Positions 55,420 to 64,000 of a stretch of DNA of 64,000 bases are shown here, one piece after another. The position numbers and the translations under genes are program-made. The notes under the pieces are model-generated. The model saw only the letters and a list, made by a program, of their open reading frames with translations. It had not been told where the DNA came from and ran no database searches. The stretch lies in assembly GCA_944385995.1 (NCBI GenBank), contig CALWZL010000004.1, forward strand, positions 1-64,000, given 5' to 3'. This DNA comes from an uncultured Faecalibacterium sp. (GTDB lineage: Bacteria; Bacillota; Clostridia; Oscillospirales; Ruminococcaceae). The number at the start of each line of letters is the position of its first letter. Within the stretch, counting starts at the first letter, position 1.

Positions 55420-57450
55420 TCAGCGGGCGTCGCGGTTGGCCTCGTACTCGCTCATCGAGACGTAGTGGTCCAGCACGTGGATGCCCTTCAGGCGCTTGTT
55501 GGAGAAACCGGTGGAGGCGTACTGGCCTTCCCAGTAGTTGAGGCGGGTGGCCAGGTAGGCCGGCACGCTCATGCCCATGGGAACCACCAGGGCGTTGTTG
55601 ATGAGCATGGCCTCGGCGTTGGCGAAGGCCTCATACCGGGCGTTGATGTCGGTGGTGATGGTCTTGGCCTCCTCCACAGCGCTCATGTAGGCCATGATGG
55701 CGTCAGCGGTCTCGCCGGTGATGAAGCCGTCCTCCACGCCGGTGCGCAGGTAGGCGTAACGGCCGCCGCGGTCCCCCTCGGCCTGGTAGAAGGGATCGGT
55801 CTCGGTCTCGGGGTCGGAGTAGTCGGCGCCCCAGTTGCACAGCTGGAAGCAGTACTTGCCGGCCCGGCGGACAGCGGACAGGTAGTTGTCCGAGGGACCC
55901 TCGGTGATGATGATGTCGATGAAGTCGGCCCCGTCGTTCAGGACGCCTTCCAGCTGCTGCTTGAAGATCTGGCACTGGCGGTCCCAGTTGGCGGTGGAAG
56001 GGTTGTAGGGCAGCTGGACCTTGACCGGGAAGGTGACGCCCTGGGCGGTCAGCTCCTCGATGGCAGCGTCCCGGTACTCCTTGGCCTTGGCCTCGTCAAA
56101 GAATTCGGTGATGGAGGCCAGGTCGCCGCACTGGGTGTAGTCCACCCCGTCGTCGTTGGCACAGAAGGAGGGAGGGGTAACGGTGTTCAGCTTGTAGCCC
56201 TCGTAGCCTTCGGGAGCCGAGACGGCCAGGGTCACCGAATTGTTGATGCCGTACAGGAAGGCCTTGCGGAAGTTGGTGCTGTTGATGGCCTTGGCCCAGT
56301 TTTCGGGCTCATAGGTGTCGTCCAGGCCCTCCACCGTCTGGTTGGAGAACTCGTGGTAGAAGGGCATGAAGTTGAACAGGTAGAAGTAAGTATAGTTGGT
56401 GTTGGGACGGTCCATGGACACCAGGTCCTTGGTGGCGTCGTCGGCCAGCCAGCTGTCCAGAATGTCGGCGCCGATGGTGGCCTCGTCGATCTCGCCCCGC
56501 TTGACCATCTCAGGGCCGTTGACATCGGCCTCGGCGTTGTAGATCCGGCTGACGGTGTCAATGAACACGTTGTCGGCGTCGTAGTTTTCGGGGTTCTTCT
56601 TCATGACCCAGCTCTCCAGCGGGATGTACTCGGACAGGTAGAAGGCGCCGCAGCTGTAGGTGGTCTCGGCAGAGGTGGCGAACTGGTCGCCCATCTCCTC
56701 CAGCAGGGGGCCGTAGGCCGGCTCGTAGGGCAGGTAGACCAGCAGGCTCAAAAAGCCCGGGAAATCATAGGTCAGGGTATAGGTCAGGGTGTGCTCGTCC
56801 ACCGCCTTGACGCCCACCGACTCGAAGTCCACCGGCTGGAAGGTCTGGGGATCGGCGCCGGGGGTGCTGACGGTGACGACGCCGGCGGCGTCCACCGTGT
56901 AGGTGGTGCCGTCATCGCCCACCAGGTTGTTGTTGGCGTTGGTGAGGTTGACCTGATAGTCATAGTAGGCCTCTGCGCCGGCGATGTAGGAAGTGATAAG
57001 TCCCACGTTGGCGGCGGCATAGTCGGGGGTCAGCTGGTAGCGCAGGGCGTCCACAAAATCCTGGGCGGTGACGGGGGCGATCACTTCGCCGTTCATGTCC
57101 ACCCAGTTTTCATCCCGCAGGGTGAAGGTCCAGGTGAGAGAGGGCTCGTCGAAGGTCCACTCGGTGGCGAGGCCCTCTTTCATGACGCCCTTGTTGTCAA
57201 ATTCCAGCAGCGTATCCACGCAGTTGGCGCCCACCACCATCTCGATGTCCGAAGAGGTGGTCAGGTAGTTCAGGGTGGAGGGCTGGCTGGAATACAGAAT
57301 GGTATAGCTGGAAGTATCGGCCGAGGCTGCGCCCGAGGCGGCCCCGGAGGAGCTGGAACCGCAGGCGCTGAGCAGCCCGGCGGCGCAGACGGTGGCGGTG
57401 GTCATGCCGGCAGATTTGAGAAACTGGCGGCGCGAAAGGATAGCACGCAT
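55420..57450 (-). CDS. oppA: Oligopeptide-binding lipoprotein
   Basis: A 676-residue SBP-family-5 protein, longer than the usual 530-560. LSRRQFLKSAGMTTATVCAAGLLSAC is a Tat-type leader with lipobox. The domain runs from about 45 (YTILYSSQPSTLNYLTTSSDIEM) with TPWTFTLRDE-like WTFTLRDENWVDMNGE, to the C-terminus. It captures peptides for OppBCDF. Insertions in the middle (for example the NLTNANNNLVGDDGTTYTVD region near 180) explain part of the extra length. ATG 57450 follows AAAGGGGAG. Confidence 0.92.
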   Translation of the reverse strand: MRAILSRRQFLKSAGMTTATVCAAGLLSACGSSSSGAASGAASADTSSYTILYSSQPSTLNYLTTSSDIEMVVGANCVDTLLEFDNKGVMKEGLATEWTFDEPSLTWTFTLRDENWVDMNGEVIAPVTAQDFVDALRYQLTPDYAAANVGLITSYIAGAEAYYDYQVNLTNANNNLVGDDGTTYTVDAAGVVTVSTPGADPQTFQPVDFESVGVKAVDEHTLTYTLTYDFPGFLSLLVYLPYEPAYGPLLEEMGDQFATSAETTYSCGAFYLSEYIPLESWVMKKNPENYDADNVFIDTVSRIYNAEADVNGPEMVKRGEIDEATIGADILDSWLADDATKDLVSMDRPNTNYTYFYLFNFMPFYHEFSNQTVEGLDDTYEPENWAKAINSTNFRKAFLYGINNSVTLAVSAPEGYEGYKLNTVTPPSFCANDDGVDYTQCGDLASITEFFDEAKAKEYRDAAIEELTAQGVTFPVKVQLPYNPSTANWDRQCQIFKQQLEGVLNDGADFIDIIITEGPSDNYLSAVRRAGKYCFQLCNWGADYSDPETETDPFYQAEGDRGGRYAYLRTGVEDGFITGETADAIMAYMSAVEEAKTITTDINARYEAFANAEAMLINNALVVPMGMSVPAYLATRLNYWEGQYASTGFSNKRLKGIHVLDHYVSMSEYEANRDAR

Positions 57451-57515
57451 GAAAAACTCCCCTTTATTTTTGAAAGTTGACCGCTCTGCAGAAGTTCCCC
57501 TTCTACAGAAAACAA

Positions 57516-57553
57516 AAACGGAGCAACGGAAACACATCCGTTACTCCGTTGTA
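57516..57553 (-). terminator. Terminator hairpin in the oppA leader
   Basis: Minus-strand stem AACGGAGTAACGGA / TCCGTTGCTCCGTT followed by TTTTGTTTT. It lies between the oppA promoter and the oppA start, so it can attenuate the operon. Confidence 0.72.
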
Positions 57554-57587
57554 ACAGTCCGCCGGTCTATGGTGCGGCTTGCCTTGA

Positions 57588-57616
57588 AGTATAGCATTGA
57601 AACCGGCGTCTGTCAA
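57588..57616 (-). promoter_or_regulatory. Promoter of the opp operon
   Basis: TTGACA (57616-57611), spacer 17, TATACT (57593-57588) on the minus strand. Confidence 0.85.
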
Positions 57617-57644
57617 TATTTTACACAGGTCTGCCAAAGGCGGT

Positions 57645-58874
57645 TCAGTGGGGGTTTCCGGGGGCGGAAGCGGGGGCCGCAGGCGCCCCGGCAGCGGCGG
57701 CCGGAGCTGTTCCGGCGGTCTCCTGGGCGGCCTTTTGGGCGGCGCGTTCGGCTGCCCGCTCGGCGGCCCGGGCCTTGGCCCGCTCAGCGGCCAGAGCCTG
57801 GCGCTGTTTGGTCCGCTGCTTCACCCGGCAGGTGGCGCACAGTCCGTCGGCGCTGTCGGCGGGAATGGGCTTGCCGCAGTCTTTGCACAGATTCTTTTTG
57901 AACCGCAGAACGCTCACCGGGCCCAAACTGGTAAGCTGGCGCAGCTTCATCCCGTCAATGGCCTTGTGGCCGCAGGAAGAAACGCACATCCCGCACTCGC
58001 TGCACTTCCAGGGGGTGATGACCACCCGGGTCTGACCGTCGGCCAGATTTTCAAACCGGATGGCCCCGGCCTTGCAGTTCTTCTCGCAGCGGCCGCAGCC
58101 GAAGCACTTGCTGGTGAAGGCCGGCAGATACACGCCGTAGTGGAACGGGGTCTCGGTGGCGGTTTTCAGCTGTTTGACCCGCTCGCTCAGCGCGTAGCGG
58201 AAGGGCTGAATCTGGTTGTCGTCGCTGTCCTGGAGCACCGGCAGCTGACGCAGCAGCTGCTTGGCGCCGTTCTTGGAGCTGTCGCTCATATGGGCAAACA
58301 TCTCCCGGCGGGACAGTTCCTTGGCCTCATAGGGTGCATCGGCGGGCTGATAGGCCAGGGTAATCCGGGCATCGAAGAGCGGCTCCCCCAGAAACTCCAC
58401 CAGGCGGGTCAGATTGTCCCGCAGCAGCTGGGCGCAGCGGTCATTTTCGCACGCGCCGCAGGGGGTCAGGTCCAGAACCAGCTTTTTATTCAAGGCCAGA
58501 TAGGCCAGCGCTTCCCAGGACAGTGCCCCCACGCAGGCCCGGACCAGATCGTTGTGGCGGGCGCTCTGCTCGCAGCCAATCCAGATGGTGTCGTTGTCCG
58601 AGGCGGTGGGAGCCAGGTCGTGCTGGACCTGTTCGGTGGAGGGGGAAATGCACCGGGCCCGGCAGACCGACACGCACAAACCGCAGTCGGTGCAGGGGTC
58701 CCAGTCCTTGACCAGGTTGGGCCGGCTGAAAATATCCTCACCGTAGGGGCAGATGTCCTTGCAGTCGGTGCACTGCTCCCGATGGGGATGCAGGTTCCAG
58801 CACTGCTTGCGGTTGATCTGGGGGTGGGAATTGTTCAGCAGGACGTTCATTGCAACTTTTGTAAAGATGCTCAT
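57645..58874 (-). CDS. Multi-cluster 4Fe-4S protein with zinc-ribbon-like motif and Ala-rich tail
   Basis: A 409-residue soluble protein. Cysteine groups in order: CTDCKDIC, CTDCGLCVSVCRARC, CGACENDRC, CFGCGRCEKNCKAG, CSECGMCVSSCGH, and CKDCG...CATC, which resembles a zinc ribbon. At least two groups are ferredoxin-like. The middle (95-200, WIGCEQSARHNDLVRACVGAL) resembles no domain that I know. Residues 350-409 are Ala/Arg/Lys-rich and likely disordered. It lies 6 bases after the PPIase gene and so shares its operon. An electron-transfer role is inferred from the clusters; the partner is not known. Confidence 0.8.
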   Translation of the reverse strand: MSIFTKVAMNVLLNNSHPQINRKQCWNLHPHREQCTDCKDICPYGEDIFSRPNLVKDWDPCTDCGLCVSVCRARCISPSTEQVQHDLAPTASDNDTIWIGCEQSARHNDLVRACVGALSWEALAYLALNKKLVLDLTPCGACENDRCAQLLRDNLTRLVEFLGEPLFDARITLAYQPADAPYEAKELSRREMFAHMSDSSKNGAKQLLRQLPVLQDSDDNQIQPFRYALSERVKQLKTATETPFHYGVYLPAFTSKCFGCGRCEKNCKAGAIRFENLADGQTRVVITPWKCSECGMCVSSCGHKAIDGMKLRQLTSLGPVSVLRFKKNLCKDCGKPIPADSADGLCATCRVKQRTKQRQALAAERAKARAAERAAERAAQKAAQETAGTAPAAAAGAPAAPASAPGNPH

Positions 58875-58880
58875 GGGTGC

Positions 58881-59873
58881 TCAGTCCTCTTTTTTGGCGG
58901 GGTGTTCGGGGGCTTGGTCGTGAACGGTGGTTACCCGGGCGTTTTTCAGCAGGAAGGCCTGCACCTTCTGGGCCGCCAGGGCCGCCGACAGGGCGTCGGG
59001 AGAGAGGGTCTTGCGGATCTCCTCCTCGGGGGTGCTGCGCTGGGCGGACAGGCGCCGGTACTCGGCGTTGACTTCTTCGCTGGAAGCGGTGATCCCCTCG
59101 GTCTCCGCGATGGCCTTGGCGGCCAGAATACTCCGCAGCCGCTTTTCGGCAATCCTGCGGTAGCTGGCCCGGAGCTGGTCGGGGGTGGTCCGGCAGGACT
59201 TGCAGTAGGCGTCCAGCGAGACGCCGCTCTGTTTCAGCTTTTCCTCCAGGGCCTTGTACTCCCGCTGGGCTTCGGCGGCCAGCTGCTTTTCGGGCAGGTC
59301 GACGGTCAGATTGGCGCCGGCCATCTCCAGCAGGTCCTGACCGGCTTTCCGGTCGGCTGCCTCCTCGTGGAGAGCCTGTTTTTCCTTGCGGATCTGGGCC
59401 CGCATGGCCTCCAGGGAATCAAAGCCCCGGCTCCGTGCAAAGGCTTCGTCCGCCGCGGGGGTGTGCTTTTCGGCCACGGCGTGCAGGCGGATGGTGAACT
59501 GTGCCGTCACACCCGACAGGTTTTCCACCCGGAAGTTGGCCGGATAGGTGAAGTCAAACTGAAAGGTTTCGCCGGCCTTGTGGCCGTAGACGGCCTTTTC
59601 GGCGGCAGGCATCAGCTTGCCGGTGCCCAGCAGGACGGTGACGTTCTCCATCTTGCTGTCCGGGATGGGCTGGCCCTCCCGGAATCCCTCAAAGTCCAGG
59701 GTGACTTTGTCTCCCCGCTTGGCGGGGGCGTCGGTGGGGGCATAATGGGCGTGCAGGCGGCAGCGATGGCTGATTTCCTGCTCGACGGTCTGGTCCAGTA
59801 CGGGACGGACGTGCCGGGTGACAGCCAGCCCCTTGTACTGACCCAGGGTGATGTTGAGGTGTTTGTCTGCCAT
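58881..59873 (-). CDS. Trigger-factor-like peptidyl-prolyl isomerase lacking the ribosome-binding domain
   Basis: A 330-residue protein. Residues 45-140 form an FKBP-type PPIase domain (AKRGDKVTLDFEGFREGQPI, then LMPAAEKAVYGHKAGETFQFDFTYP). Residues 140-310 match the helical arms of trigger factor (ADEAFARSRGFDSLEAMRAQIRKEKQ; DLPEKQLAAEAQREYKALEEKLKQSG). The N-terminal ribosome-docking domain of about 110 residues is missing, so it is not the main trigger factor. Likely a specialised chaperone; the neighbours suggest redox- or Fe-S-protein clients, which is inference. Confidence 0.82.
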   Translation of the reverse strand: MADKHLNITLGQYKGLAVTRHVRPVLDQTVEQEISHRCRLHAHYAPTDAPAKRGDKVTLDFEGFREGQPIPDSKMENVTVLLGTGKLMPAAEKAVYGHKAGETFQFDFTYPANFRVENLSGVTAQFTIRLHAVAEKHTPAADEAFARSRGFDSLEAMRAQIRKEKQALHEEAADRKAGQDLLEMAGANLTVDLPEKQLAAEAQREYKALEEKLKQSGVSLDAYCKSCRTTPDQLRASYRRIAEKRLRSILAAKAIAETEGITASSEEVNAEYRRLSAQRSTPEEEIRKTLSPDALSAALAAQKVQAFLLKNARVTTVHDQAPEHPAKKED

Positions 59874-59888
59874 GCTTTGCTCCTGTTC

Positions 59889-60158
59889 TCAGCAGTCGGT
59901 GCAGGCGCCGCCGGCACTCAGCCAATCGGTGTCCAGGGTGACCGAGCCGTCCTCCCAGACAAAGCTGGGAATGCCGATCCGGCCCTCGGCCTTGACCGAA
60001 TCATAGACCGGCAGGGTGTCCCGCATGGCCAGGAAGGCCCGCAGGTTCTTGGTGCTCTCGGTGATATCTACATACTCGTAAGGGATGCCCTTCTCGTCCA
60101 GCAGCTGTTTGACCTCGCGGCAGTTGACGCAGATGGGCGCACCGTATAACTTCATCAT
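59889..60158 (-). CDS. Glutaredoxin-like thiol protein
   Basis: An 89-residue protein with the thioredoxin-fold motif C10-V-N-C13 at the N-terminus, a cis-Pro in RIGIPSFVWEDG, and an extra CTDC at the C-terminus, so four cysteines could form two redox or metal pairs. ATG 60158 follows AGGAGG with 10-base spacing. First gene of the operon with the PPIase and the 4Fe-4S protein. Confidence 0.82.
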   Translation of the reverse strand: MMKLYGAPICVNCREVKQLLDEKGIPYEYVDITESTKNLRAFLAMRDTLPVYDSVKAEGRIGIPSFVWEDGSVTLDTDWLSAGGACTDC

Positions 60159-60213
60159 AGTGATTTGACCTCCTGTATCTCTGAAAGGTTGGATCTCTAG
60201 TATCCATCTGCTA

Positions 60214-60242
60214 AGTATACACCTGGACAAAGAATTGGGCAA
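60214..60242 (-). promoter_or_regulatory. Promoter of the thiol/PPIase/Fe-S operon
   Basis: TTGCCC (60242-60237), spacer 17, TATACT (60219-60214) on the minus strand. Confidence 0.65.
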
Positions 60243-60262
60243 GGGTCTTGGAAAATTTCACC

Positions 60263-62176
60263 TCACAGCCCCTTTTGGCGGCACCAGTCGTTGATGACCT
60301 GGCTGTACAGTTCGGGGAACTGGGCGTCCTCGGCGGCGAAGGCGGACAGATAGGCGTCGGCCTCGGCCCGGGTGGCGGGAACAATCCGCCGGTAGACGGT
60401 GAAAACGGTGCCGTTGCCCATGTCAAATTGAGTCTCGTAGGTGAAATAGGTGTCCTTGAGGGCGAGGAACTGGTTGTTGAGCTTTTGGGCCACATCGCTG
60501 ACCTCGTAGCACCAGGGGAAGGGATCGGCGGTGATGACGTATTTGGCATCAAAGATGTCGGTGGGGAAGGCGTGGGTGCCCAGAATGCCGAAGCCGAAGG
60601 AGAGCTTGTCCTCGAGAGGCTGTTCAGGCAGGTCCACATTTTTAAAGGTATCGGGGCAATAGGTCATGGAGTGGGGGATCATGTAAGCGAACTCGCCGTC
60701 GGTGCAGTGCCGGTCAATCCAGCGGGCCAGGGCCTCAATCTGATGGATGTCGGAGCGGTCATAGATGAGGGTATCCAGCTGGATGAATTCCTGGACCGAA
60801 TCGGCGGTGATGACATCAAAGAGAAAGTCGGGCAGGGCGATGGTGGTGAGGGGGGAGAGCCGTGCCGACAGACTGAAGGCCAGCGCAAACAGCCAGTACC
60901 CCAGCTTGAGATACCGCAGCCGGTTCAGGGTGTCGGCCAGCGCGGCAACGCCCAGCAGCATCAGGATGAAATACCCCGGCATCAAAAGGAGAGACTGATG
61001 GGACCCCATGTTCTGAACCCGGGTAAAGAGGACCAGACTGATGGCCAGAACCGCCAGGGTCTGGAGGGCCACGGTGCCGCGGCCCCGGGCAAAAGCCCAC
61101 ACCGCGCCGCAGACCACCAGAGGCAGATACACGGGACCCAGCCGGAAGGACTGGCTGGCCAGCTCGAGGGCCAGACCGCCCACATTGTAGGCGGCGTAGT
61201 GGGTCTCATAGCTGTAGGAAAGAATCCGCTGGACCACGGGCCAGAACAGGACCAGGATAGCGGCCAGAGAGCCGGCGCCAAAGGTAATGAATCGGCGGAG
61301 ACGGTCGGCGGCCCGGCGGCCCTGCCCCGCCGGAATGAGGCGGATGGTGCTGACCAGGACGGTGACGGCATAGACGGCATAATATGCCACAATGAAGTAG
61401 AGATACCACCGGCGGGTGAGGACCAGCGCGGCGGTGGCGAAAAAGATCCCGACGCAGCGGGCGGGCTCCCCGGCGTCAAAGCGGAAATCGAGGGTCAGCA
61501 GCAGGATGATGAGGGCGAAGATGAGGCCGAACCAGTCGGGCTGGCCCAGGGCGGCGGCCATCCGCAGCAGAGGAAAGGCGGAAGCCATGCTGATGCCGAT
61601 GAGGAAAAAGCCCTTGTCGTTGTGGACCGGGAGAAGCTGACCGATCTTGATGGTGAGGCCGCCCAGCGCCACCAGGAGGGTGGGAAGGACGCTGATGAGC
61701 TGACAGAGGACGTAATCGTCCCCGGTGTGTTCGGTCAGACAGAAGGGAAACTCGGTGAACAGACAGATGAAGCTGGTGTAATCCTCGGTGAGGGTGGAGA
61801 GGATGTGGCCCAGCCCGGCCAGGGCGCCGGTCTCAAAGGCAGCCTCGGCCTGGTATTGCAGGAGGGTGTAGTTGCTGTAGTCCCAGATGTAGACGAACGA
61901 CCGGCTGTTGACCTGGAGGGTGGTGCAGATGGCCAGCAGGAGATAGACGGCGATCAGAACGGCGCCGTGAAACAGTTCAAAGCGGACGCCGGCCCGGCGG
62001 ACAGCCGCCAGGGTGAGACAGAAGAGAAAACAGTCAGCCCACAGACTGAACAGGGGAAAAAAGAAGGACCCGGTCAGGCCCGCGGCGGTGCAGATGCACA
62101 GCAGGACCAGAGACAGGGCAAGAACCGCAGGCACGGCGGCCCGGCGCAGCCGGGGCCGGGAGACGGTGGTAGGCAT
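60263..62176 (-). CDS. Polytopic membrane protein, GT-C-like, function unknown
   Basis: A 637-residue protein with about 11-13 hydrophobic segments over residues 10-460 and a soluble C-terminal part of about 170 residues. WDYSNYTLLQYQA (D-x-x-x-Y near the end of the second loop) and the layout resemble GT-C-type lipid-sugar glycosyltransferases or oligosaccharyl carriers of the cell envelope, but no definite motif proves it. ATG 62176 follows GAAAGGAAG. No other envelope genes are adjacent. Confidence 0.7.
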   Translation of the reverse strand: MPTTVSRPRLRRAAVPAVLALSLVLLCICTAAGLTGSFFFPLFSLWADCFLFCLTLAAVRRAGVRFELFHGAVLIAVYLLLAICTTLQVNSRSFVYIWDYSNYTLLQYQAEAAFETGALAGLGHILSTLTEDYTSFICLFTEFPFCLTEHTGDDYVLCQLISVLPTLLVALGGLTIKIGQLLPVHNDKGFFLIGISMASAFPLLRMAAALGQPDWFGLIFALIILLLTLDFRFDAGEPARCVGIFFATAALVLTRRWYLYFIVAYYAVYAVTVLVSTIRLIPAGQGRRAADRLRRFITFGAGSLAAILVLFWPVVQRILSYSYETHYAAYNVGGLALELASQSFRLGPVYLPLVVCGAVWAFARGRGTVALQTLAVLAISLVLFTRVQNMGSHQSLLLMPGYFILMLLGVAALADTLNRLRYLKLGYWLFALAFSLSARLSPLTTIALPDFLFDVITADSVQEFIQLDTLIYDRSDIHQIEALARWIDRHCTDGEFAYMIPHSMTYCPDTFKNVDLPEQPLEDKLSFGFGILGTHAFPTDIFDAKYVITADPFPWCYEVSDVAQKLNNQFLALKDTYFTYETQFDMGNGTVFTVYRRIVPATRAEADAYLSAFAAEDAQFPELYSQVINDWCRQKGL

Positions 62177-62212
62177 GGCAAAGACTTCCTTTCGGTGGGA
62201 ATTTGTAATACC

Positions 62213-62242
62213 AGTATACCAAAGTCGGACCGGCAATGTCCA
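62213..62242 (-). promoter_or_regulatory. Promoter of the polytopic membrane protein gene
   Basis: TGGACA (62242-62237), spacer 18, TATACT (62218-62213) on the minus strand. Confidence 0.65.
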
Positions 62243-62287
62243 GTCATTCCGGCGGGAAGCCGTGGCTGCCTTTCCTGTGAGACCCAG

Positions 62288-62332
62288 CAAAGAGGCCCGT
62301 GCCGGCCCCAAAGGGAGAGCCGGACACGGGCC
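62288..62332 (-). terminator. Terminator of glgB
   Basis: Minus-strand stem GGCCCGTGTCCGGC / GCCGGCACGGGCC followed by TCTTTG. Confidence 0.72.
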
Positions 62333-62353
62333 AGAGGAGAAAGATGGGAGGGA

Positions 62354-64000
62354 TCAGGTTTTGTTCCTGGCGGCCTTTTTGGCGGCGCGGGCTGCCCGCG
62401 CTTTGGCGGCCCGGGCCTTTTTGGCGGCATTGGCGGCGCTGATTTTGGCGGCGTCGGGGTGGGGCGCCTCGGGCAGCAGCCGGAACAGCCGGCTTCCCAT
62501 GGCAGGCAAATCCACAAAGAGGGTGTAATCCCGTCCGTAGACGCCGCCGTCCACCGTGTGGAGGTCCCGTTCCCCGTCGAAACTGCCGCCCCAGCAGGGG
62601 TCCTCGGTGTTGATGAGCTCCTGAGCCCCGGCGGGCAGATCCAGGTAGAGGGGAAACTGCCGGTGTGTTTTGTCCTGGGTGTTCATGACGCAGAGGAGAT
62701 TCTGGCCCCGGCCCCGCCGCAGCCAGGCATAAACTCCCTCGCTCCGGCTCTCGCAGGCCACCCACTCAAAGCAGCGGCTGTCGTATTCTCCTACATAGAG
62801 GGCGGGTTCGCTGGCGTAAATCCGGGACAGCTCGGCGAAGAATTTCTGAAAACTGTCGTGGAAGGGATAGGCCAGGAGATTCCAGTCCAGCTGGGTCTTT
62901 TCGTCCCACTCCCGGAAGTGGGCCAGCTCGTTGCCCATAAAGTTCAGTTTCTTGCCCGGATGGGTAAACATATAAAAGTAGAGGGTCCGCAGCTGGCAGC
63001 ACTTTTCCTCATAGGTGCCCCACAGCTTGCCGATGATGGTCTTTTTGCCGTGGACCACCTCGTCGTGACTCAGGGAGAGCAGATACAGCTCGTGGTAGAA
63101 GTAGTGCATGCTGAACAGGATTTTGTCGTACTGGGCCGGCCGCTCTCCAAAGGGGGTGGCAAAGTAGTCCAGGGTATCGTGCATCCATCCCATATCCCAC
63201 TTGTAGTCGAAGCCGATGCCGTCGTACCGGGTGGGCGCGGTGATTTTCAGGTAGTTGGTGGAGTCCTCGGCGATGTAGAGGCCGGTGGGCCACCGCTCAT
63301 TCAGGCCGTGGTTGAGATTCCGCAGAAAGTCCAGGGCCCCCTGGTTGACCCCCCGGGCCGGGTCTCCCAGCCAGTAGACCGCCCGGGAGATGGCGTCCAT
63401 CCGAATGCCGTCGCAGTGATAGACATCCATCCACATGGCACAGGCGCTGTTCAAAAAGCTGCGGACCTCGCCCCGGTAGTAGTTGAAATTGCAGGTGCCC
63501 CATTCGCTTTGACCCACGTCGCTGTCGTACTCATAGAGATAGGTACCATCCAGCCGGGCCAGGCCGGTGGGGTCGGCGGCAAAGTGCACCGGCACAAAGT
63601 CCATAATCACCCCGATGCCCATCCGGTGGCAGGCATTGACAAACCGGGCAAACTGGGCTGGGGTGCCGTACCGGCTGGTCACCGCGAAATAACCGGTGGT
63701 CTGGTAGCCCCAGCTGCCGTCAAAGGGATGTTCTGCCAGGGGCAGCAATTCCACATGGGTATAGTGGTGCTCTTTCAGCCAGGGAATCAGTTCCCGGGCC
63801 AGTTCCTCATAGTTGTACCAGCCGTCCGAGCCGTCGGGAGCGGTGGAGCCGGGCTTATGCTTCCAGCTGCCGGCGTGCATCTCGTAGATGCTGATGGGCA
63901 GGTCCCAGCCTTTGGACCGCTGGGCCATCCACCCTTCATCATCAAAGGAGAAATCCAGCACGGCCAGCCGGCTGGCGGTTCCGGGCCGCAGCTCGGCTGC
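62354..64000 (-). CDS. glgB: 1,4-alpha-glucan branching enzyme (5' end cut by window)
   Basis: The frame is open to the right edge, so the N-terminal part (CBM48) is outside; about 548 residues are visible. GH13 motifs: [17 protein letters not shown] with the nucleophile Asp, YIAEDST with the acid/base Glu, and [10 protein letters not shown] with the transition-state Asp. It adds alpha-1,6 branches to glycogen. The last 35 residues form an unusual Ala/Lys/Arg-rich basic tail ([20 protein letters not shown]) not usual in GlgB. Other glg genes probably lie to the right. Confidence 0.94.
   Translation of the reverse strand, partial: AAELRPGTASRLAVLDFSFDDEGWMAQRSKGWDLPISIYEMHAGSWKHKPGSTAPDGSDGWYNYEELARELIPWLKEHHYTHVELLPLAEHPFDGSWGYQTTGYFAVTSRYGTPAQFARFVNACHRMGIGVIMDFVPVHFAADPTGLARLDGTYLYEYDSDVGQSEWGTCNFNYYRGEVRSFLNSACAMWMDVYHCDGIRMDAISRAVYWLGDPARGVNQGALDFLRNLNHGLNERWPTGLYIAEDSTNYLKITAPTRYDGIGFDYKWDMGWMHDTLDYFATPFGERPAQYDKILFSMHYFYHELYLLSLSHDEVVHGKKTIIGKLWGTYEEKCCQLRTLYFYMFTHPGKKLNFMGNELAHFREWDEKTQLDWNLLAYPFHDSFQKFFAELSRIYASEPALYVGEYDSRCFEWVACESRSEGVYAWLRRGRGQNLLCVMNTQDKTHRQFPLYLDLPAGAQELINTEDPCWGGSFDGERDLHTVDGGVYGRDYTLFVDLPAMGSRLFRLLPEAPHPDAAKISAANAAKKARAAKARAARAAKKAARNKT

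Noticed and set aside
57451..57616. T-box leader before oppA
   Set aside because: The conserved T-box sequence and specifier-loop pattern were not found; only a terminator hairpin is present.

Overview
The window is GC-rich DNA, dense in genes with short spacers. It looks like an anaerobic Gram-positive gut Clostridia of the Oscillospiraceae/Ruminococcaceae type (Faecalibacterium, Gemmiger or Subdoligranulum relatives). This is inferred from gene content: beta-glucuronidase, formate-THF ligase, FeoA/FeoA/FeoB with the small Cys-rich FeoB partner, a DUF3793 protein, an F-type ATPase, an Opp transporter and strong TTGACA/TATAAT promoters. No taxonomic marker such as rRNA is present. I see no insertion sequence, prophage, CRISPR array or rRNA. 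Five unrelated exported proteins carry S/T-R-R-x-F-[LM] leaders, which points to a working Tat pathway.

Left third (1-18000, mostly + strand). After a contig-edge junction of AraC and PTS fragments comes uidA. A large tungsten/molybdenum block follows: an FdhD-like sulfurtransferase; a strong promoter driving an operon of membrane FMN-binding protein, Tat-exported four-cluster ferredoxin, AOR-family tungstopterin oxidoreductase and a YdhW-position protein (compare E. coli ydhYVW); then a structured intergenic leader with a terminator; then moeA, mobB, a second MoeA-like protein, moaC, moaA, a MOSC-MogA fusion and modABC. Together these import the oxyanion, build and insert the pterin cofactor, and supply one enzyme likely to use it. 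MoaD, MoaE and MobA are not in the window. A MATE exporter closes the block.

Middle (18000-39600). A hemolysin-III protein and a Tat-exported esterase lead to a striking 468-residue reading frame that joins, in frame, the N-terminal part of a LicT antiterminator, the EIIB domain of a beta-glucoside PTS permease and the C-terminal half of a GH1 6-phospho-beta-glucosidase: a whole bgl operon collapsed into one frame. Next are fhs under a probable ZTP riboswitch, a PstS-like lipoprotein with a partner lipoprotein, and an ATP synthase operon with two oddities: no separate atpH but a delta-like domain fused to the alpha subunit, and a c subunit with a cleavable signal peptide. Then come a LysR regulator, pyrBI with a GntR/UTRA regulator in the same operon, pepT and a D-lactate dehydrogenase.

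Right third (39600-64000, mostly - strand). Here are a phosphoesterase, a cytoplasmic BMP-type binding protein with a ParB-like N-terminal domain, the feo iron-uptake operon and a DUF3793 gene that share DtxR-like palindromes, tRNA-His and tRNA-Arg, an SGNH hydrolase, an acyl-CoA ligase-like enzyme, an oppABCDF operon, a glutaredoxin-like/PPIase/Fe-S protein cassette, a large polytopic membrane protein and the 3' part of glgB, which runs off the right edge.
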